This document shows, piece by piece, positions 7,260-17,600 of a stretch of DNA of 64,000 bases (position 1 is its first letter; each line of letters starts with the position of its first letter). The notes below the pieces were generated by a model that was not told the origin of the DNA, did not search any database, and saw nothing but the letters and a program-made list of their open reading frames with translations. Location of the stretch: contig JAKPKV010000082.1 of assembly GCA_029553475.1 (NCBI GenBank), positions 1 to 64,000 of the forward strand, given 5' to 3'. This stretch comes from Armatimonadota bacterium. GTDB lineage: Bacteria; Armatimonadota; Hebobacteria; CAIYQO01. The position numbers were made by a program, and so were the translations under genes.

Positions 7260-8672
7260 TCACCGCGCCGTATAATCCGCCGCCAGCGGGCAGGCCTCGC
7301 GGTCCTCGGCGAGCAAGGCGGTGCGCGCCAGCCCGTGCAGCAGGAAGCCGGGGCCCATTTGCGACTCGTACCAGCCGATGCCCGCCGCGCCGCGGGGGAG
7401 CCGGGCCTCGCAGTAGATGGGCAGCAGCACGCCGGCGAGGGCGCGGGCGGCGTCGAGCCAGCGGCCGTCGCCGGTGACGGCGTAGAGGTCGGCGAGCAGG
7501 CCGAGCCCGAGGCCGGTGTCCATGGCGGGGACGGCCACGTCCGCCGGGAAGGGCTGCGCCGCGTAGCCGCGGCCGGCGGCGGCGGCCCAGCGGAGGAGGC
7601 GGTCATCACCGGTGAGGCGGTACGCGCAGAGGCAGGTGAGGGCGACGTAGGCGGCGGGCCAGAGGCCATAGCGGCTGCCCCAGATGGGCATGGTCTGTTT
7701 GGGCTCGTTGGCGCCGCAACTGCTCAGGATGACGAAGACGCCGTTGTCCGGGTCGTGCGGGGCGGCGAAGAAGCCGTCAAGGTAGACGCCGGCGCGCTCG
7801 CGCATGGCGGCCGCCAGCGCGGGCTGCGTCGCCTCCAGCAGCGCGGCGCCTTCCAGCAGGCTGGTCGCCAGGGAGAGCGTCTGGCCGGGGGCGTTGGTCT
7901 CGTGGAAATGCGCGTCCGCCTCCGGGGAGCGGCTCTCGATCCGCAGCAGGCCGCGGCTGTCGCGCTTCGTCCACCAGTAATCGAGGTAGGCCCACATCTG
8001 CGCGGCGAACTCGGCGCGCCCCGTCCGGCACAGGGCGAACGTGAGATCGCCGAGATAGAAGCCGCTGTGGCGGGGGAAATCGCAGGAACGGTCGGCGCGG
8101 GTGGGATGCACGCGTTCCTCGATGGGCGCGTGGCGGATATATTCGCGCGGCTCGCCCTCGACCCAGTGATACGCCAACCCCTCGGCGAAGCGCTCCACGC
8201 CGCGCGGGTTCAGCGCCCACAGCTTCTCCCACAGCCACCGCGGCGCGGCGCGCAGGTGGTCGTGAATGGCCGTGCCGCGGCGTGGGGCGCCGTAGTAGAC
8301 GTAACTATCCCCTACCCGGTCCTCGATCAGGTGCCAGAAGCTGTGCTCGCCCCAGGGGAAGAGGCCGGTGGCGGTCTCCGTACAGTGCGCCGCGAAGCGC
8401 TGCAGGTAGCGGTCGGCGGCGGCGGCGTAGCGCGGCTCCCCGCTGGCGGCGCTGACGGCGTAGAGGGTGAAAAGCGCCGGCTCATCGTGCATCAGGTTGC
8501 TGCCCAGGTGGGCGCGGTCGCCGTTGCGCTGGCCGGGGATGGGCTCCGGCAGCTCGGCGAGCATGGCGCCCGTCTCGCGGTCGAGCAGCGAGGGGAAAAG
8601 CCCGTCATAGGGCTCCCCGGCGGCGATGAGGGCATCGAGCATGGCGCGGACGCGCGCGAGCAGATCAGGCAT
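7260..8672 (-). CDS. Alpha/alpha-toroid protein, probable glycan-active enzyme of unknown family
   Basis: The start is placed at the ATG at 8672, where MPDLLARVRAMLDAL begins. It overlaps the upstream sulfatase stop by 8 bases, which indicates coupling. Codons further upstream in the same frame lie inside the sulfatase and read as shadow. The 470-residue protein is rich in Trp, His, Tyr and paired helices (GEHSFWHLIEDR, HSGFYLGDLTFAL, DYWWTKRDSRGLLRIESRSP, GSRYGLWPAAYVALTCLCAYR), the look of (alpha/alpha)6 toroid glycosidases, lyases or epimerases. No signal peptide. I cannot assign a CAZy family; linkage to the sulfatase suggests a sulfated or acidic sugar. Confidence 0.65.
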   Translation of the reverse strand: MPDLLARVRAMLDALIAAGEPYDGLFPSLLDRETGAMLAELPEPIPGQRNGDRAHLGSNLMHDEPALFTLYAVSAASGEPRYAAAADRYLQRFAAHCTETATGLFPWGEHSFWHLIEDRVGDSYVYYGAPRRGTAIHDHLRAAPRWLWEKLWALNPRGVERFAEGLAYHWVEGEPREYIRHAPIEERVHPTRADRSCDFPRHSGFYLGDLTFALCRTGRAEFAAQMWAYLDYWWTKRDSRGLLRIESRSPEADAHFHETNAPGQTLSLATSLLEGAALLEATQPALAAAMRERAGVYLDGFFAAPHDPDNGVFVILSSCGANEPKQTMPIWGSRYGLWPAAYVALTCLCAYRLTGDDRLLRWAAAAGRGYAAQPFPADVAVPAMDTGLGLGLLADLYAVTGDGRWLDAARALAGVLLPIYCEARLPRGAAGIGWYESQMGPGFLLHGLARTALLAEDREACPLAADYTAR

Positions 8673-10107
8673 CGGCGGTTTCCTCCAGGTAGTTGTGCGC
8701 CGGGTCGCCCGGCCAGGCTTCGGCGGGGTCGTCGGCGAAATCAAGACGGTTGAATTGGCCGATGAGATCGGTATGCTGGCGGGAGCGGGCAATGGCGCGC
8801 GCCATCGCCTCGCCGTCCCAGCGCTCGCCCAGCTCGGCCAGCAGCGCCGCGCGGCGCGCGGCATGGGCGGGGTCGCGGCCCAGGTCATGCTCCTCGCGCG
8901 GGTCGGCCCGCAGGTCAAAAAGCTGCGGCGGATGGCCGTGATAGGCCACCAGCTTCCAGCGCCCGCGGCGCAGCATGGCGAAGGGCACGTCCATGCGCAC
9001 CATCGCGATAACCGGACGCTCCGGATTCTCCGGCGTTTCCCCCGTCAGCAGGCCCCGGAGATCCTCGCCGTGGTAGGCGGGCAGCGGCGGCGCGTCCGTC
9101 AGCCCGATGAGCGTGGGCGCGAGGTCGAGCAGCGACACCGGCTGGGTGACGCGCCGGCCGGCGGACACGGCGGCGGGCCAGCGCACGAGCGCCGGCACGC
9201 GCGCAGATTCCTCATACATGGTGTGCTTGGCGAAGATGCCGTGCTCGCCGAGCATGTCGCCGTGGTCCGAGGTGTAGATGACCAGCGTGTCGTCGAGCTG
9301 CCCCCGCGTCGCCAGCGCCGCCAGCAGGCGGCCCAGGTGGCGGTCAATCAGCTCCACCATCCCGTAGTAGGCGGCGCGGGCACGGCGGATGGCCTCCGGC
9401 GGGGTGTCGGCCATCGCCCGCTGCTCATACATCTGCGCGGTCACCGGATGCTCCAGGTCGGGGTCGGGCACGGCAGGCATGGATATGCGGGGATAATAGT
9501 CGTCGAACAGGTCGCGGGGGCAGACGTACGGGCAGTGCGGGCCGTAGGTGCCCACCGTCAAAAAGAAGGGCGCGTCGGCATCATACTCGGCGAGGAACCG
9601 GCAGGCCTGCGCGATGACGGCGTCATCATAGGCCAGCACGTTGGTGTGCCCGGCGCCGGCGCGGTCCACGGAAAAGCGCGTGCCGCCGGTGGCGCCCAGC
9701 CAGCCCGGCCCGAAGGAGGGCGCATGATAACCTACCTGCGTGCCGGTGATGTCGGGAAAGATGCGGCGCCGGTAACCGTGCCGCTGATCCGGCCCCACGA
9801 AGTGCATGCGCCCGCAGAGCACGGTGTCATAGCCGGCCAGCGCCAGCGCGTGGGGGAAGGTGGCCATGTCGCTGGGCAGGCACTCGGCGTTGCCGTAGAC
9901 GCGCGTCTCGCTCGGCAGCAGCCCCGCCAGCGTGGACGCGCGGCTCGGCACGCACACCGTCGAGGGGCAGTAACAGGTCTCCAGCGTCGCGCCCTCCGCG
10001 CTCACGCGGTCCAGATGCGGCGTGCGCGCGACGGCATCGCCCATGTACCCGGCGACGAAGGGGTTGTGCTGGTCGGAGTGCATCCAGAGGATATTGGGTG
10101 TCGGCAT
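8665..10107 (-). CDS. Sulfatase (alkaline-phosphatase superfamily)
   Basis: A 480-residue cytoplasmic-type sulfatase starting at ATG 10107 (MPTPNILWMHSDQHNP). A longer start at 10218 would run into the R1 repeat and is rejected. The signature C-x-P-S-R is CVPSR with Cys52 as the residue to be converted to formylglycine. N-terminal metal ligands (SDQ), the later HGDMLGEHG segment (TSDHGDMLGEHGIFAKH) and the C-terminal WKLVAYHG are typical. It hydrolyses sulfate esters, probably on an imported oligosaccharide, since no signal peptide is present. It overlaps the next gene by 8 bases. Maturation needs an FGE or anSME; the SUMF1-family gene at 20881 lacks one of the expected active-site cysteines. 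Confidence 0.92.
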   Translation of the reverse strand: MPTPNILWMHSDQHNPFVAGYMGDAVARTPHLDRVSAEGATLETCYCPSTVCVPSRASTLAGLLPSETRVYGNAECLPSDMATFPHALALAGYDTVLCGRMHFVGPDQRHGYRRRIFPDITGTQVGYHAPSFGPGWLGATGGTRFSVDRAGAGHTNVLAYDDAVIAQACRFLAEYDADAPFFLTVGTYGPHCPYVCPRDLFDDYYPRISMPAVPDPDLEHPVTAQMYEQRAMADTPPEAIRRARAAYYGMVELIDRHLGRLLAALATRGQLDDTLVIYTSDHGDMLGEHGIFAKHTMYEESARVPALVRWPAAVSAGRRVTQPVSLLDLAPTLIGLTDAPPLPAYHGEDLRGLLTGETPENPERPVIAMVRMDVPFAMLRRGRWKLVAYHGHPPQLFDLRADPREEHDLGRDPAHAARRAALLAELGERWDGEAMARAIARSRQHTDLIGQFNRLDFADDPAEAWPGDPAHNYLEETADA

Positions 10108-10167
10108 AGGGGAGTAGTTCGGAGGGGGAGGGCGGGGTTCCTCCTCCGAAAATAGCATCCGCGTGTT

Positions 10168-10201
10168 GGTAGTGCGCCACGCAACGGAGTGGAGTGGCGC
10201 T
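10168..10201. repeat. Diverged single-arm copy of repeat R1
   Basis: GTAGTGCGCCACG, then a 13-nt loop, then GTGGCGC. Stem GCGCCAC (10174-10180) pairs perfectly with GTGGCGC (10194-10200). Compared with the copy at 3109-3137 the stem bases differ on both sides but stay paired, and the loop differs by two transitions. Confidence 0.75.
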
Positions 10202-10352
10202 GCTCCGGCCGTAATCATCGTGCCTGCGCCGGGGGACAGTCAACGCCTGGCCCGGTGAGGCTGACCGCGCGTCGCGGCGCGGGTCGGCAGGACGCGCCAG
10301 GTGGCGGCCAGGCGTCAACAGTCCCCCGTACCGGGGCGGTGAGCGCGGGGTA

Positions 10353-10361
10353 TGGTATAAT
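10353..10361 (+). promoter_or_regulatory. Extended -10 promoter for the MGH1-like gene
   Basis: TGG-TATAAT, a perfect -10 with TGn extension, no recognisable -35. It points toward the gene starting at 10486, about 120 bases downstream. Confidence 0.55.
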
Positions 10362-10485
10362 GCCGGCGGGGGGCGCGCGTGGCGCCCCGGCACAAACATT
10401 TTGACGATGTTGCAATGCGGCACACCGGCGCCGCGCCCGCGCGCCGGCAGCAGTTGCCCACACAGCGAAAGGCGGCCTGACCACC

Positions 10486-12060
10486 ATGCCGAGCGATGCG
10501 ACGATCTCTGCCGCCCGCGCGCTCATCGCCACCTTCACCGCCCGCGATACGGAGAGCGTGGTGAACGCCATCCCGAACGCGGAGGCGTGGGCGTGGCTGG
10601 AGGCGCACATCCCCTTCTTTGAGTGCCCCGATCCGGTGATTCAGACCGCGTATTACTTCCGCTGGTGGACGTTTCGGAAGCATATCCGACGGACGCCGGC
10701 GGGATACGTCATCACCGAGTTCCTCCCCGAGGTGAGCTGGGCGGGGGCGCATAATACCATCGCCTGTGCGGCCGGGCATCACCTGTACGAGGGGCGGTGG
10801 CTGCGCGAGCCGGGATTCGCGCGCGACTACCTGCGCTTCTGGTTCACCCCGGAGGCGGCGCCGCGCTTCTGCGCGTGGTGGGCGTCGGACGCCGCGCTGG
10901 CGCTGCACCGGGTGCATCCCGACCTCGGCTACCTGCGCGCGGTCCTGCCCGATCTGCTGGCGCACGACGCCGCGTGGGAGCGGCACTATCGCGATGCGAA
11001 CGGCCTCTTCTGGCACCTGGACACCCCGAACGAAGACGGCTGCAGCGGCGAGGGGATGGAGTACTCGCTGGGCGGCTCCGGCTGCCGGCCCTCCTTCAAC
11101 AGCTACATGTACGGCGACGCGCGGGCGCTGGCCGAGCTGGCGGAATTGGCCGGCGACGCGGCCACCGCCCGCGCCTATCGCGGAAAAGCCGCCGCGCTGA
11201 AGGCGCGCGTGCAGGCGCTGCTGTGGGACGACGACGCGCACTTTTTCAAAACGCTGCCCACCGAGACGGCGCTGGAACAGCACTGGCGCTGCGACGGCGC
11301 GGGGTATACCATTCGCCGGGACATCCTGCCGCGGCACGCGCCCGGCGCGCTGGTGGACGTGCGCGAGCTCATCGGCTACGTGCCGTGGTATTTCAATCTG
11401 CCCGACGCCGGCTATGAGGCGGCGTGGGCGCAGCTGCTCGATCCGCGGGGCTTCCTCGCCCCCTACGGCCCAACCACCTGCGAGCGGCGGCACCCGCTGT
11501 TCATGACCGACTACCTCCACGACTGCCTGTGGGACGGCCCGAGCTGGCCCTACGCCACCGCGCAGACGCTCACCGCGCTGGCGAATCTGCTGAACCATTA
11601 CGCACAGGCGGTCATCAGCGCGGAGGATTACCTGCGCCTGCTGCACGGCTACGCCCGCTCGCACCAGCTTGCCCGTCCCGACGGCCGCGTGGACTGGTGG
11701 ATTGACGAGAACCTGCACCCGGACACCGGCGTGTGGCTCGCCCGCCACGTGCACGAGACGCAGTGGGGCGATTGTTCCGAGCGCGGCAAGGACTACAACC
11801 ACTCCACCTTCTGCGACCTGGTCATCACCGGCGCCGCCGGCCTGCGCCCGCGCACCGATGGCGCGCTGGAGGTGAACCCCCTCGCCCGCGCCTGGGACTG
11901 GTTCCGCCTGGACGACGTCCCCTACCGCGGCCACGCCGTCACCATCACCTACGACCGCACGGGCGACCGCTACGGCGCCGGCCCCGGTCTGCGCGTGCTG
12001 GTGGACGGGGAGGTGGCGGCGGCGCGGGAGGCGATGGGCAAGATTATCGTGACGCTGTAA
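10486..12060 (+). CDS. MGH1-like (GH63/GH37 clan) glycoside hydrolase
   Basis: A 524-residue (alpha/alpha)6-toroid hydrolase without a signal peptide. The protein has TAYYFRWWTFRKHIR and FLPEVSWAGAHNTIACAAGHH near the N-terminus, a central GLFWHLDTPNEDGCSGEG, YDARALAELAELAG-like repeat helices, and near the C-terminus the ETQWGDCSERGKDYNHSTFC segment followed by a short beta-rich end. This order is typical of mannosylglycerate-hydrolase-like (MGH1-like) members of the GH63 group; Asp and Glu in NEDGCSGEG and the ERGKDYNHS region are the likely catalytic areas. It is divergent from the sulfatase operon, so probably part of the same sugar-use locus. It ends 17 bases from the converging pseudopilin gene. 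Confidence 0.8.
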   Translation: MPSDATISAARALIATFTARDTESVVNAIPNAEAWAWLEAHIPFFECPDPVIQTAYYFRWWTFRKHIRRTPAGYVITEFLPEVSWAGAHNTIACAAGHHLYEGRWLREPGFARDYLRFWFTPEAAPRFCAWWASDAALALHRVHPDLGYLRAVLPDLLAHDAAWERHYRDANGLFWHLDTPNEDGCSGEGMEYSLGGSGCRPSFNSYMYGDARALAELAELAGDAATARAYRGKAAALKARVQALLWDDDAHFFKTLPTETALEQHWRCDGAGYTIRRDILPRHAPGALVDVRELIGYVPWYFNLPDAGYEAAWAQLLDPRGFLAPYGPTTCERRHPLFMTDYLHDCLWDGPSWPYATAQTLTALANLLNHYAQAVISAEDYLRLLHGYARSHQLARPDGRVDWWIDENLHPDTGVWLARHVHETQWGDCSERGKDYNHSTFCDLVITGAAGLRPRTDGALEVNPLARAWDWFRLDDVPYRGHAVTITYDRTGDRYGAGPGLRVLVDGEVAAAREAMGKIIVTL

Positions 12061-12077
12061 CGTCAACTCCCCGATGT

Positions 12078-13289
12078 TCATTGCTCAAACGCCATAAACA
12101 TACCAAAATAGGCATTCGCATTGCCACCTGGCGGCCCGAAATGCAGGGTCAGTGGCGTGTCGGGCACCAGTGGCAGTGTCAGTAGATAGATGTTATGGTA
12201 ATCGCCAGTAGCGGTGAGCGTTGCGCCGTTTGTCACGGTCGCGGTTTTCGGGCCGTCGGCGGTGTCGTAGGTGACCGAGGCGCAGGGGAATGTGAATGCC
12301 GCGCCTCCGGACGATTTCGGCGCGTCACGTCGAAGTATGATCGCGACTGTGCGCGCGGTGTTGGCATGCACCTGCGGCACAATGCGGATGCTGCCCGCAA
12401 CCAGCCAGCTATAGGAGGTGCTGCCGTTGCCGGCCAGTGCGGCCTTTGCAGCCGTGACTCCGGGCGTATACGGGGCATTGGTGCCAGCCAGCAGCGTTGG
12501 CGGGGTAGTGCCGTCGTACCACCAGCCGAGCACCGCATTGGCATAATACTGGTCGTTATAGTCTACCAGTGACGGGGGGGCACGCATCCAGTCGGGCTGA
12601 GTGCCATACAGGATGACGGTTCCTGCGGTTTGCGCCGCCAGCAGGTTCGGCATCTTCAGCAAAGTCAAGAGATCTTTGACGGCGAAATTGACCGTCGGCC
12701 AGTTGCCGGAGGCGACATTCTCGGCTGCCACTTTGACTGCCAGTGTTTGCGGCACGCCAAAGATCACGACGTCATCGGCGTTGACGTGTTCGGCATGCCC
12801 GTCCGCATAGCTGACCACGACTTTGCCGAGGTGCCGTGCATCCAGGTGACTGCTGTCACCCACCGTGTAGGGCGTGCCACGCGTATTGGCCTGCATATCC
12901 GCGGTGATGACGGTGCTGGTGGGCCGTTCAATGTCGCCGAGTGCCATGCCGAACAGCCCGGCGTGAAAGCCATACTCCGGCGCGTCATTCGAGCCGCGCC
13001 CGGTTTTCGTCGGGCAGTCATAGATGCTGGGTTCGTTATAGATGTTCAGATAGCCACCCCAGGAGGTGGTCTTCGGATCAGGGAAGAGCGCTTCGCCATG
13101 ATCCTGAATATACATCATCACCGCGAGGGCGATCTGCCGTTGGTTGTTGAGGCAGGTATTCGTGCGCGCCTTCTCGCGTGCCTTTGCAAAGACGGGGAAG
13201 AGCATGGCCGCCAGCATCGCGATGATCGCGATGACGACGAGGAGCTCAATCAGCGTAAAGCCGCCCGGGCGGCGTGGCGTCGTCCACAT
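12078..13289 (-). CDS. Type II/IV pseudopilin, DUF1559-like (copy 1)
   Basis: A 403-residue exported protein with a class III prepilin signal: [20 protein letters not shown] (cleavage expected before Phe, Glu at +5), then [21 protein letters not shown] middle section ends with an [19 protein letters not shown] motif, the 'ADGH' signature common to DUF1559 pseudopilins. The last ~200 residues are Gly/Ser/Thr-rich beta structure without lysines in long runs, suggesting a surface-exposed sandwich. The first ~100 residues are almost the same as in the copy at 18085, while the C-termini differ completely. AAAGGAGA precedes the ATG. It is divergent from the LacI-type regulator at 13415. Confidence 0.9.
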   Translation of the reverse strand: MWTTPRRPGGFTLIELLVVIAIIAMLAAMLFPVFAKAREKARTNTCLNNQRQIALAVMMYIQDHGEALFPDPKTTSWGGYLNIYNEPSIYDCPTKTGRGSNDAPEYGFHAGLFGMALGDIERPTSTVITADMQANTRGTPYTVGDSSHLDARHLGKVVVSYADGHAEHVNADDVVIFGVPQTLAVKVAAENVASGNWPTVNFAVKDLLTLLKMPNLLAAQTAGTVILYGTQPDWMRAPPSLVDYNDQYYANAVLGWWYDGTTPPTLLAGTNAPYTPGVTAAKAALAGNGSTSYSWLVAGSIRIVPQVHANTARTVAIILRRDAPKSSGGAAFTFPCASVTYDTADGPKTATVTNGATLTATGDYHNIYLLTLPLVPDTPLTLHFGPPGGNANAYFGMFMAFEQ

Positions 13290-13334
13290 CGGTCTCTCCT
13301 TTCAGATGCCGGCGCAGGGCAAAGATATGCTGCG

Positions 13335-13340
13335 ATAATA
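13335..13340 (-). promoter_or_regulatory. -10 element of pseudopilin copy 1
   Basis: Minus-strand TATTAT about 45 bases before the pseudopilin ATG. There is no clear -35 at 16-18 bp, which would fit a promoter needing an activator. The LacI-type operator lies about 45 bp upstream of it. Confidence 0.4.
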
Positions 13341-13351
13341 CCATGCGCGAT

Positions 13352-13381
13352 TTGACGGACAGCCGCGCGCGGCGCAATAAT
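13352..13381 (+). promoter_or_regulatory. Promoter of the LacI-type regulator gene
   Basis: TTGACG (13352-13357), 18-bp spacer, AATAAT (13376-13381); five of six bases match consensus in each box. The start site would fall near 13388, inside the operator palindrome. Confidence 0.65.
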
Positions 13382-13382
13382 G

Positions 13383-13399
13383 ACGCAACATTGTTGCGT
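13383..13399. promoter_or_regulatory. LacI-family operator palindrome, ACGCAACA-T-TGTTGCGT
   Basis: A perfect 17-bp palindrome with a single central base. It begins one base after the -10 box of the regulator's promoter and ends five bases before its ribosome site, so a bound protein would block transcription start. This is the classical place for autorepression. It could also influence the divergent pseudopilin promoter. Confidence 0.75.
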
Positions 13400-13414
13400 A
13401 ACCGGAGAAAGCCA

Positions 13415-14455
13415 TTGACAACCATTCGTTTTCTCGCCAAAATCGCCAACGTCGCGCCCTCTACGGTCAGCCGCGCCCTGCGCGACGACCCCTCGATCGG
13501 GCTCGCCATGCGGCAGCGAATCCGGGAACTGGCGCGGGAATACCATTACCATCCCAACCAGCTCATGCACGGCCTGCTGACCGGCCAGAGCGGGGTGATC
13601 GGCATTGTGCTGCCGCAGCTCACCGTCTCCTTTAACGCCCGCATGCTCTCCGCCATGCTCGACTCGGTGATGGATGCCGAGTACCGCAGCCTCATTTTCG
13701 AAACGTACGGGAATCCGGAGAAAGTCCAGTATGCGGTTCACGCCATGATCGAGCAGCGTGTAGACGGCGCGATTCTCTATACCGGTCGTGCCGCACCGCT
13801 GCCGCGTGAGCTGTTGTTTGGTTTGCGCAGCCACGGCATTCCCGCCATCAGCATTGACGCAACCGGGGAGACGGTGGAACTGGATACCGTACGAACGGAT
13901 GAGCGGGAACTGGTGGGGATCGCGGTAGATTACCTGATCTCACTGGGGCATCGGCACATTGCCTGGTTCAATACCGCGCCGAGTCTCCGCGGAGAGGCCG
14001 TGCGGCACCATCTGGCGCAGCGGCTGCTCTCAACGCGGTGGTGCTTCGATACGCCAGGCACGCCCGGTACCCCGGTGCAGGCGTCGGCCCTGCTCGATCT
14101 GCTATTGGTGGCGCGCCCGGGCCCCACCGCCGTCATTGCCGGGGACGATCATCTCGCGGCGACGATGCTGGCCGCTTGCCATGAGCGGGGAATCACGGTG
14201 CCCGGCGAGATGAGTATCATGGGTTGCGGCAATCTGACGGTCGGCGAATTTACCGCGCCCCGGTTGACGACCATTGACCAGCATCCTGAACAGATCAGCC
14301 GCACCGCCATGCGCCTGTTGCAGTCCCGCATGCGGGACCCGGATGACCCGCGTCCGCCGGCCACCTACTTTATCCCCTGCCAGCTTACGCCGCGAGCATC
14401 ATGTGGGCCCCCGGAGCAGGATCATGCGGGAGCGGGTGACGGCGGAGACAAATAG
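13415..14455 (+). CDS. LacI-family transcriptional regulator
   Basis: A 346-residue one-component regulator. The start is a TTG at 13415 with GGAG at 13404-13407, because the helix-turn-helix then begins in the usual place: LTTIRFLAKIANVAPSTVSR followed by ALRDDPSIG. Further hinge residues are YHYHPNQLMHGL. The C-terminal part is a periplasmic-binding-protein-like effector domain (SGVIGIVLPQLTVSFNARML, then VDGAILYTG, then AVIAGDDHLAATMLAACHERGI and MSIMGCGN), expected to bind a sugar or sugar derivative. The operator 13383-13399 lies on its own transcription start. It is divergent from pseudopilin copy 1, whose expression it may control. Confidence 0.93.
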   Translation: MTTIRFLAKIANVAPSTVSRALRDDPSIGLAMRQRIRELAREYHYHPNQLMHGLLTGQSGVIGIVLPQLTVSFNARMLSAMLDSVMDAEYRSLIFETYGNPEKVQYAVHAMIEQRVDGAILYTGRAAPLPRELLFGLRSHGIPAISIDATGETVELDTVRTDERELVGIAVDYLISLGHRHIAWFNTAPSLRGEAVRHHLAQRLLSTRWCFDTPGTPGTPVQASALLDLLLVARPGPTAVIAGDDHLAATMLAACHERGITVPGEMSIMGCGNLTVGEFTAPRLTTIDQHPEQISRTAMRLLQSRMRDPDDPRPPATYFIPCQLTPRASCGPPEQDHAGAGDGGDK

Positions 14456-14656
14456 TGCACTCCTCCGTTCTGTCGTGAACCGTGCGCGTGAGCGGCGGGG
14501 AGGGGAGGACGGGTGCGATGCGCGCGCCCTGGGGGGGTACGCCCGGTGTTGGCGATGTTCGGAGGAGCACACCCGTAACGGAGGAGTAATAGGAAAGAGG
14601 AGAAATGGGAAACAGCCTCCGCTGGCCCCGGGGTGTCCGCGCCGGTCTGCTCCTTG
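14456..14656. other. Gap between two converging regulator genes
   Basis: 200 bases, purine-rich in its second half. An 11-bp inverted repeat (ACTCCTCCGTT at 14459-14469 and AACGGAGGAGT at 14578-14588) is present, but there is no convincing terminator or gene. Confidence 0.4.
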
Positions 14657-17600
14657 TCACGCCGCCCACTCGATCACGAGATACGGCGTCGCCACGGCCA
14701 TGATCCACCAGGTATGCGTACGATTGATGGCGTTGCTGGTGAAGGCGGGATCCCCGCGGAAGTGCAGCGCGTCACGGGCATCGGGCGGACGCCAAAGATT
14801 CCAGCGATAGGGCGCGCCGGAGAGCCAGCGGATGTCGCCGCGCTCCCGGTCAATGTCCAGGCCCAAATGGTGGTACACCAGCGTATTGGCCAGCACCACG
14901 GTTGACAGGTAATGCCGCAGTTGCGCATACGTCTCCTCGGTGGCTGGACACACCAGGCAGCCGCCCTGCCATCGGCAGAACGCGATGGCCTCCTCGCGTG
15001 GAAGGTCGAGCGGCAGCGCCAGCACCTGCCGCTCCTCGATGCTGACCGCGAACGCGCGCAAGGCCTGGCGCGCCGCGGGGGCGCCGTGGGGATCGGCGCG
15101 CCAGGCCCGTACCGCCGCCAGCGCGGCGGGCGCCACCGCGCAGACATGGCCGCGCTCATGTCCGTTGATGGATTTGAGCGTCGCGTGCGCCTGTGCCAGC
15201 GCGAGCATCTCATCATCGAGCGTGCAGTATAACTCGCGCAGCGGCAGCGCCGTTAACGTCTCGGCATTGGCGGCATGCAGCGAGATGCGACCGATATGCA
15301 GCTCCGCCAGCGGCACGGTGGCGAGCGGCGTGAGATCGGTGATCGGGGTCTCCGCACAGTTCAACGCCGTCAACGGCATGGCCGCCACCGGGCCGAGATC
15401 GGTGACCGCGGTCCGGCTGCAGTTCAACGCGGTCAGCGCCAGCCCGGCGATGCCGCGCAGCGCGGTCACGCGCGTGGCCGCGCATTCCAGCACCGTGAGC
15501 GGGCACGACGCCAGCGGGGACAGGTCATGGAGAGGGTTGCCGGAGCAGATGAGGGTGCGCAGCGGCACGGATGCCAGCGGGGTGAGATCGGCAATCCGAT
15601 TGTCGTCACACAGCAACATGGTCAGCGGCAGCGTTGCCAACGGCGTCACATCGGTAATCAGGTTGTGGTCGCACAGTAAGGTGCGCAACGGCATCCCGGC
15701 GAGCGGGGTCACGTCCTGAATGCGGTTGTGTCCGCAATGGAGGGTGCGCAACGGCATCCCGGCGAGCGGAGCAAGATCCGTGATCGCGTTCTCCTGCACG
15801 TGACAGTCATACAGCGGCATCCCGGCCAGTGGCGTCAGGTCGCGCAGCCGATTGCGCCCGCAGTACAACCGCGTCAGCGCCATGCCGGCCAGCGGAGCGA
15901 GGTCAGCGATGTCGCCGGCGTGCGCCTGCAGCAGGGAGAGGCGCGCGCCGCGCACCGCCGTCAGGCGCGCGAGCGGGACGGGAATCGTGAGTTCGGTGAT
16001 CGGCAGCCGCGCCAGGTGCGCCAGGATGGTCTCATGCTGCGCCGGGTCAGCGGTCCGCAGGTATTCGAGGAGCTGCTGCGCCAGGTAGGGGTAGATGCCG
16101 TCATCCGGCGAGAGCCGATCCAATTGTTCGGCCACGTCGGCGGTGCCGGCGGCATCATGGCGCGCCGCGCGGTGCAAGGCTAACTCACATAACGCGCGCA
16201 CGCGGAAGGGGTGGTTAGCTTCCGTGATGATCCGCTGCAGCGCCGTTTCTTTCGCCGTGTCCGCGGCGGCCGGGATCGCCAGGGCCGCCAGGTACTGCGC
16301 TTCGTGCTGGGTGCTGATCTCGTGATGCTCGTCAGCGACACGGCGAAACCAGTCCAACGCCTCGTCATGATGCCCGAGGCGCAAGAGCAGCCGGCCCGGT
16401 TCCAGAATATCAACATACCGCGGCGTGCGCCGTTTCCAGATGTGGATACGGTCAATCGCGGCGTCACCGTAATCGCCGAAGCGCCCGATACCCAGGGAAC
16501 GGTGATCGGGACCATACGCCGCAAAGGGTTCGTGATACGTCATGATGCGCTGGCCGTCAACCTCGGCGTAAAAGACATTATTCGAGCGCCACAGCGTGAA
16601 CGTGTAGGCGTCCGCCGCCGGGTCAAGGGTGGTCTGGCAACGGTACAGCGGCTCCCAATACTGGCGGCGCACGGTCTCAAAGACGAGATGGTGGTACCAA
16701 CTGATGCGCAATCGGTACCCGGTGAAGACGTCTCCGGAGATGGCGATGGCCAGATTGAGGCCATCGGGCGCGCTATTCAAGACGCGCACGGCGATCTTCA
16801 CTTCCTCACCGAGGTCCTGGGTGTAGCGCAATGCCGTCCACACCGCGCTGGAGGGGGCGGTGATCCGCACATGGTCGCGCGCATAATTGACCGGGGCGAT
16901 CTCCCCATGGGGGACGGGGGCATCCGCCCCGAAATTCATCCGCTGCGACACCGCCCATTCCCGGGCAAAGGTCGTCGCGTCGGCAACGCTGTGGTCGGAG
17001 ACCAGCATCCAGCCTTCACGCGTCCACCGGGCGAGTTCCATGCCCCGGCGCTCTTCGGCAATGCGCGCCCGCGCGGCTTCCCCGCTCATGCCCTTCCGCA
17101 TGTCGGTGGGCCGCATGCCGAAGTGCCGGAGAAACAGCGTCGAAAAATGCCGATAATCGGCATAGCCCACCCGGTGCGCCACGTCCGCGATGGACAGGTT
17201 GTGGTCGCGCAGCAAGAAGCGCGCGTGCTCACAGCGCACCCGCTTCAGGTATTCCATCGCCGAGAGCTCAAAGTAATGTTTGAACATGCGGCAGAAATAT
17301 TGCGGCACCAGACAGGCGCGCTCGGCCAGCATCTCCAGGGTGATGGGGTCGGCGTAATGCTCATCCAGATACCGCTTAATCGCCAGCCAGGGCGCGGGGA
17401 TCGCGCGCGACGCTGCCGGGGCCTGCAGGAGACGCCGCACCTGGGTGAACCACAACGCCAGGACCTGGCGCGCCACCTCCGGATCCGGGGCGGGGCGGTA
17501 AAAACACTCCTGCCGCAGCGATTGGAAGAGCTGGTCGCATTCGCGGTCGCCATCGAGCGGCACAATGCGCTGGGTGGGCACCGACGATTTGGCGAGGAGA

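Larger units (their letters stand above)
10108..10485. other. Divergent intergenic region with R1 copy and inverted repeat
   Basis: 378 bases between the sulfatase and the divergent MGH1-like gene. It holds a diverged R1 hairpin (10174-10200), an imperfect inverted repeat around GGGGGACAGT (10230-10252 with 10306-10328; 10 and 7 bp paired on either side of an unpaired block), and an extended -10 (10353-10361). Confidence 0.6.
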
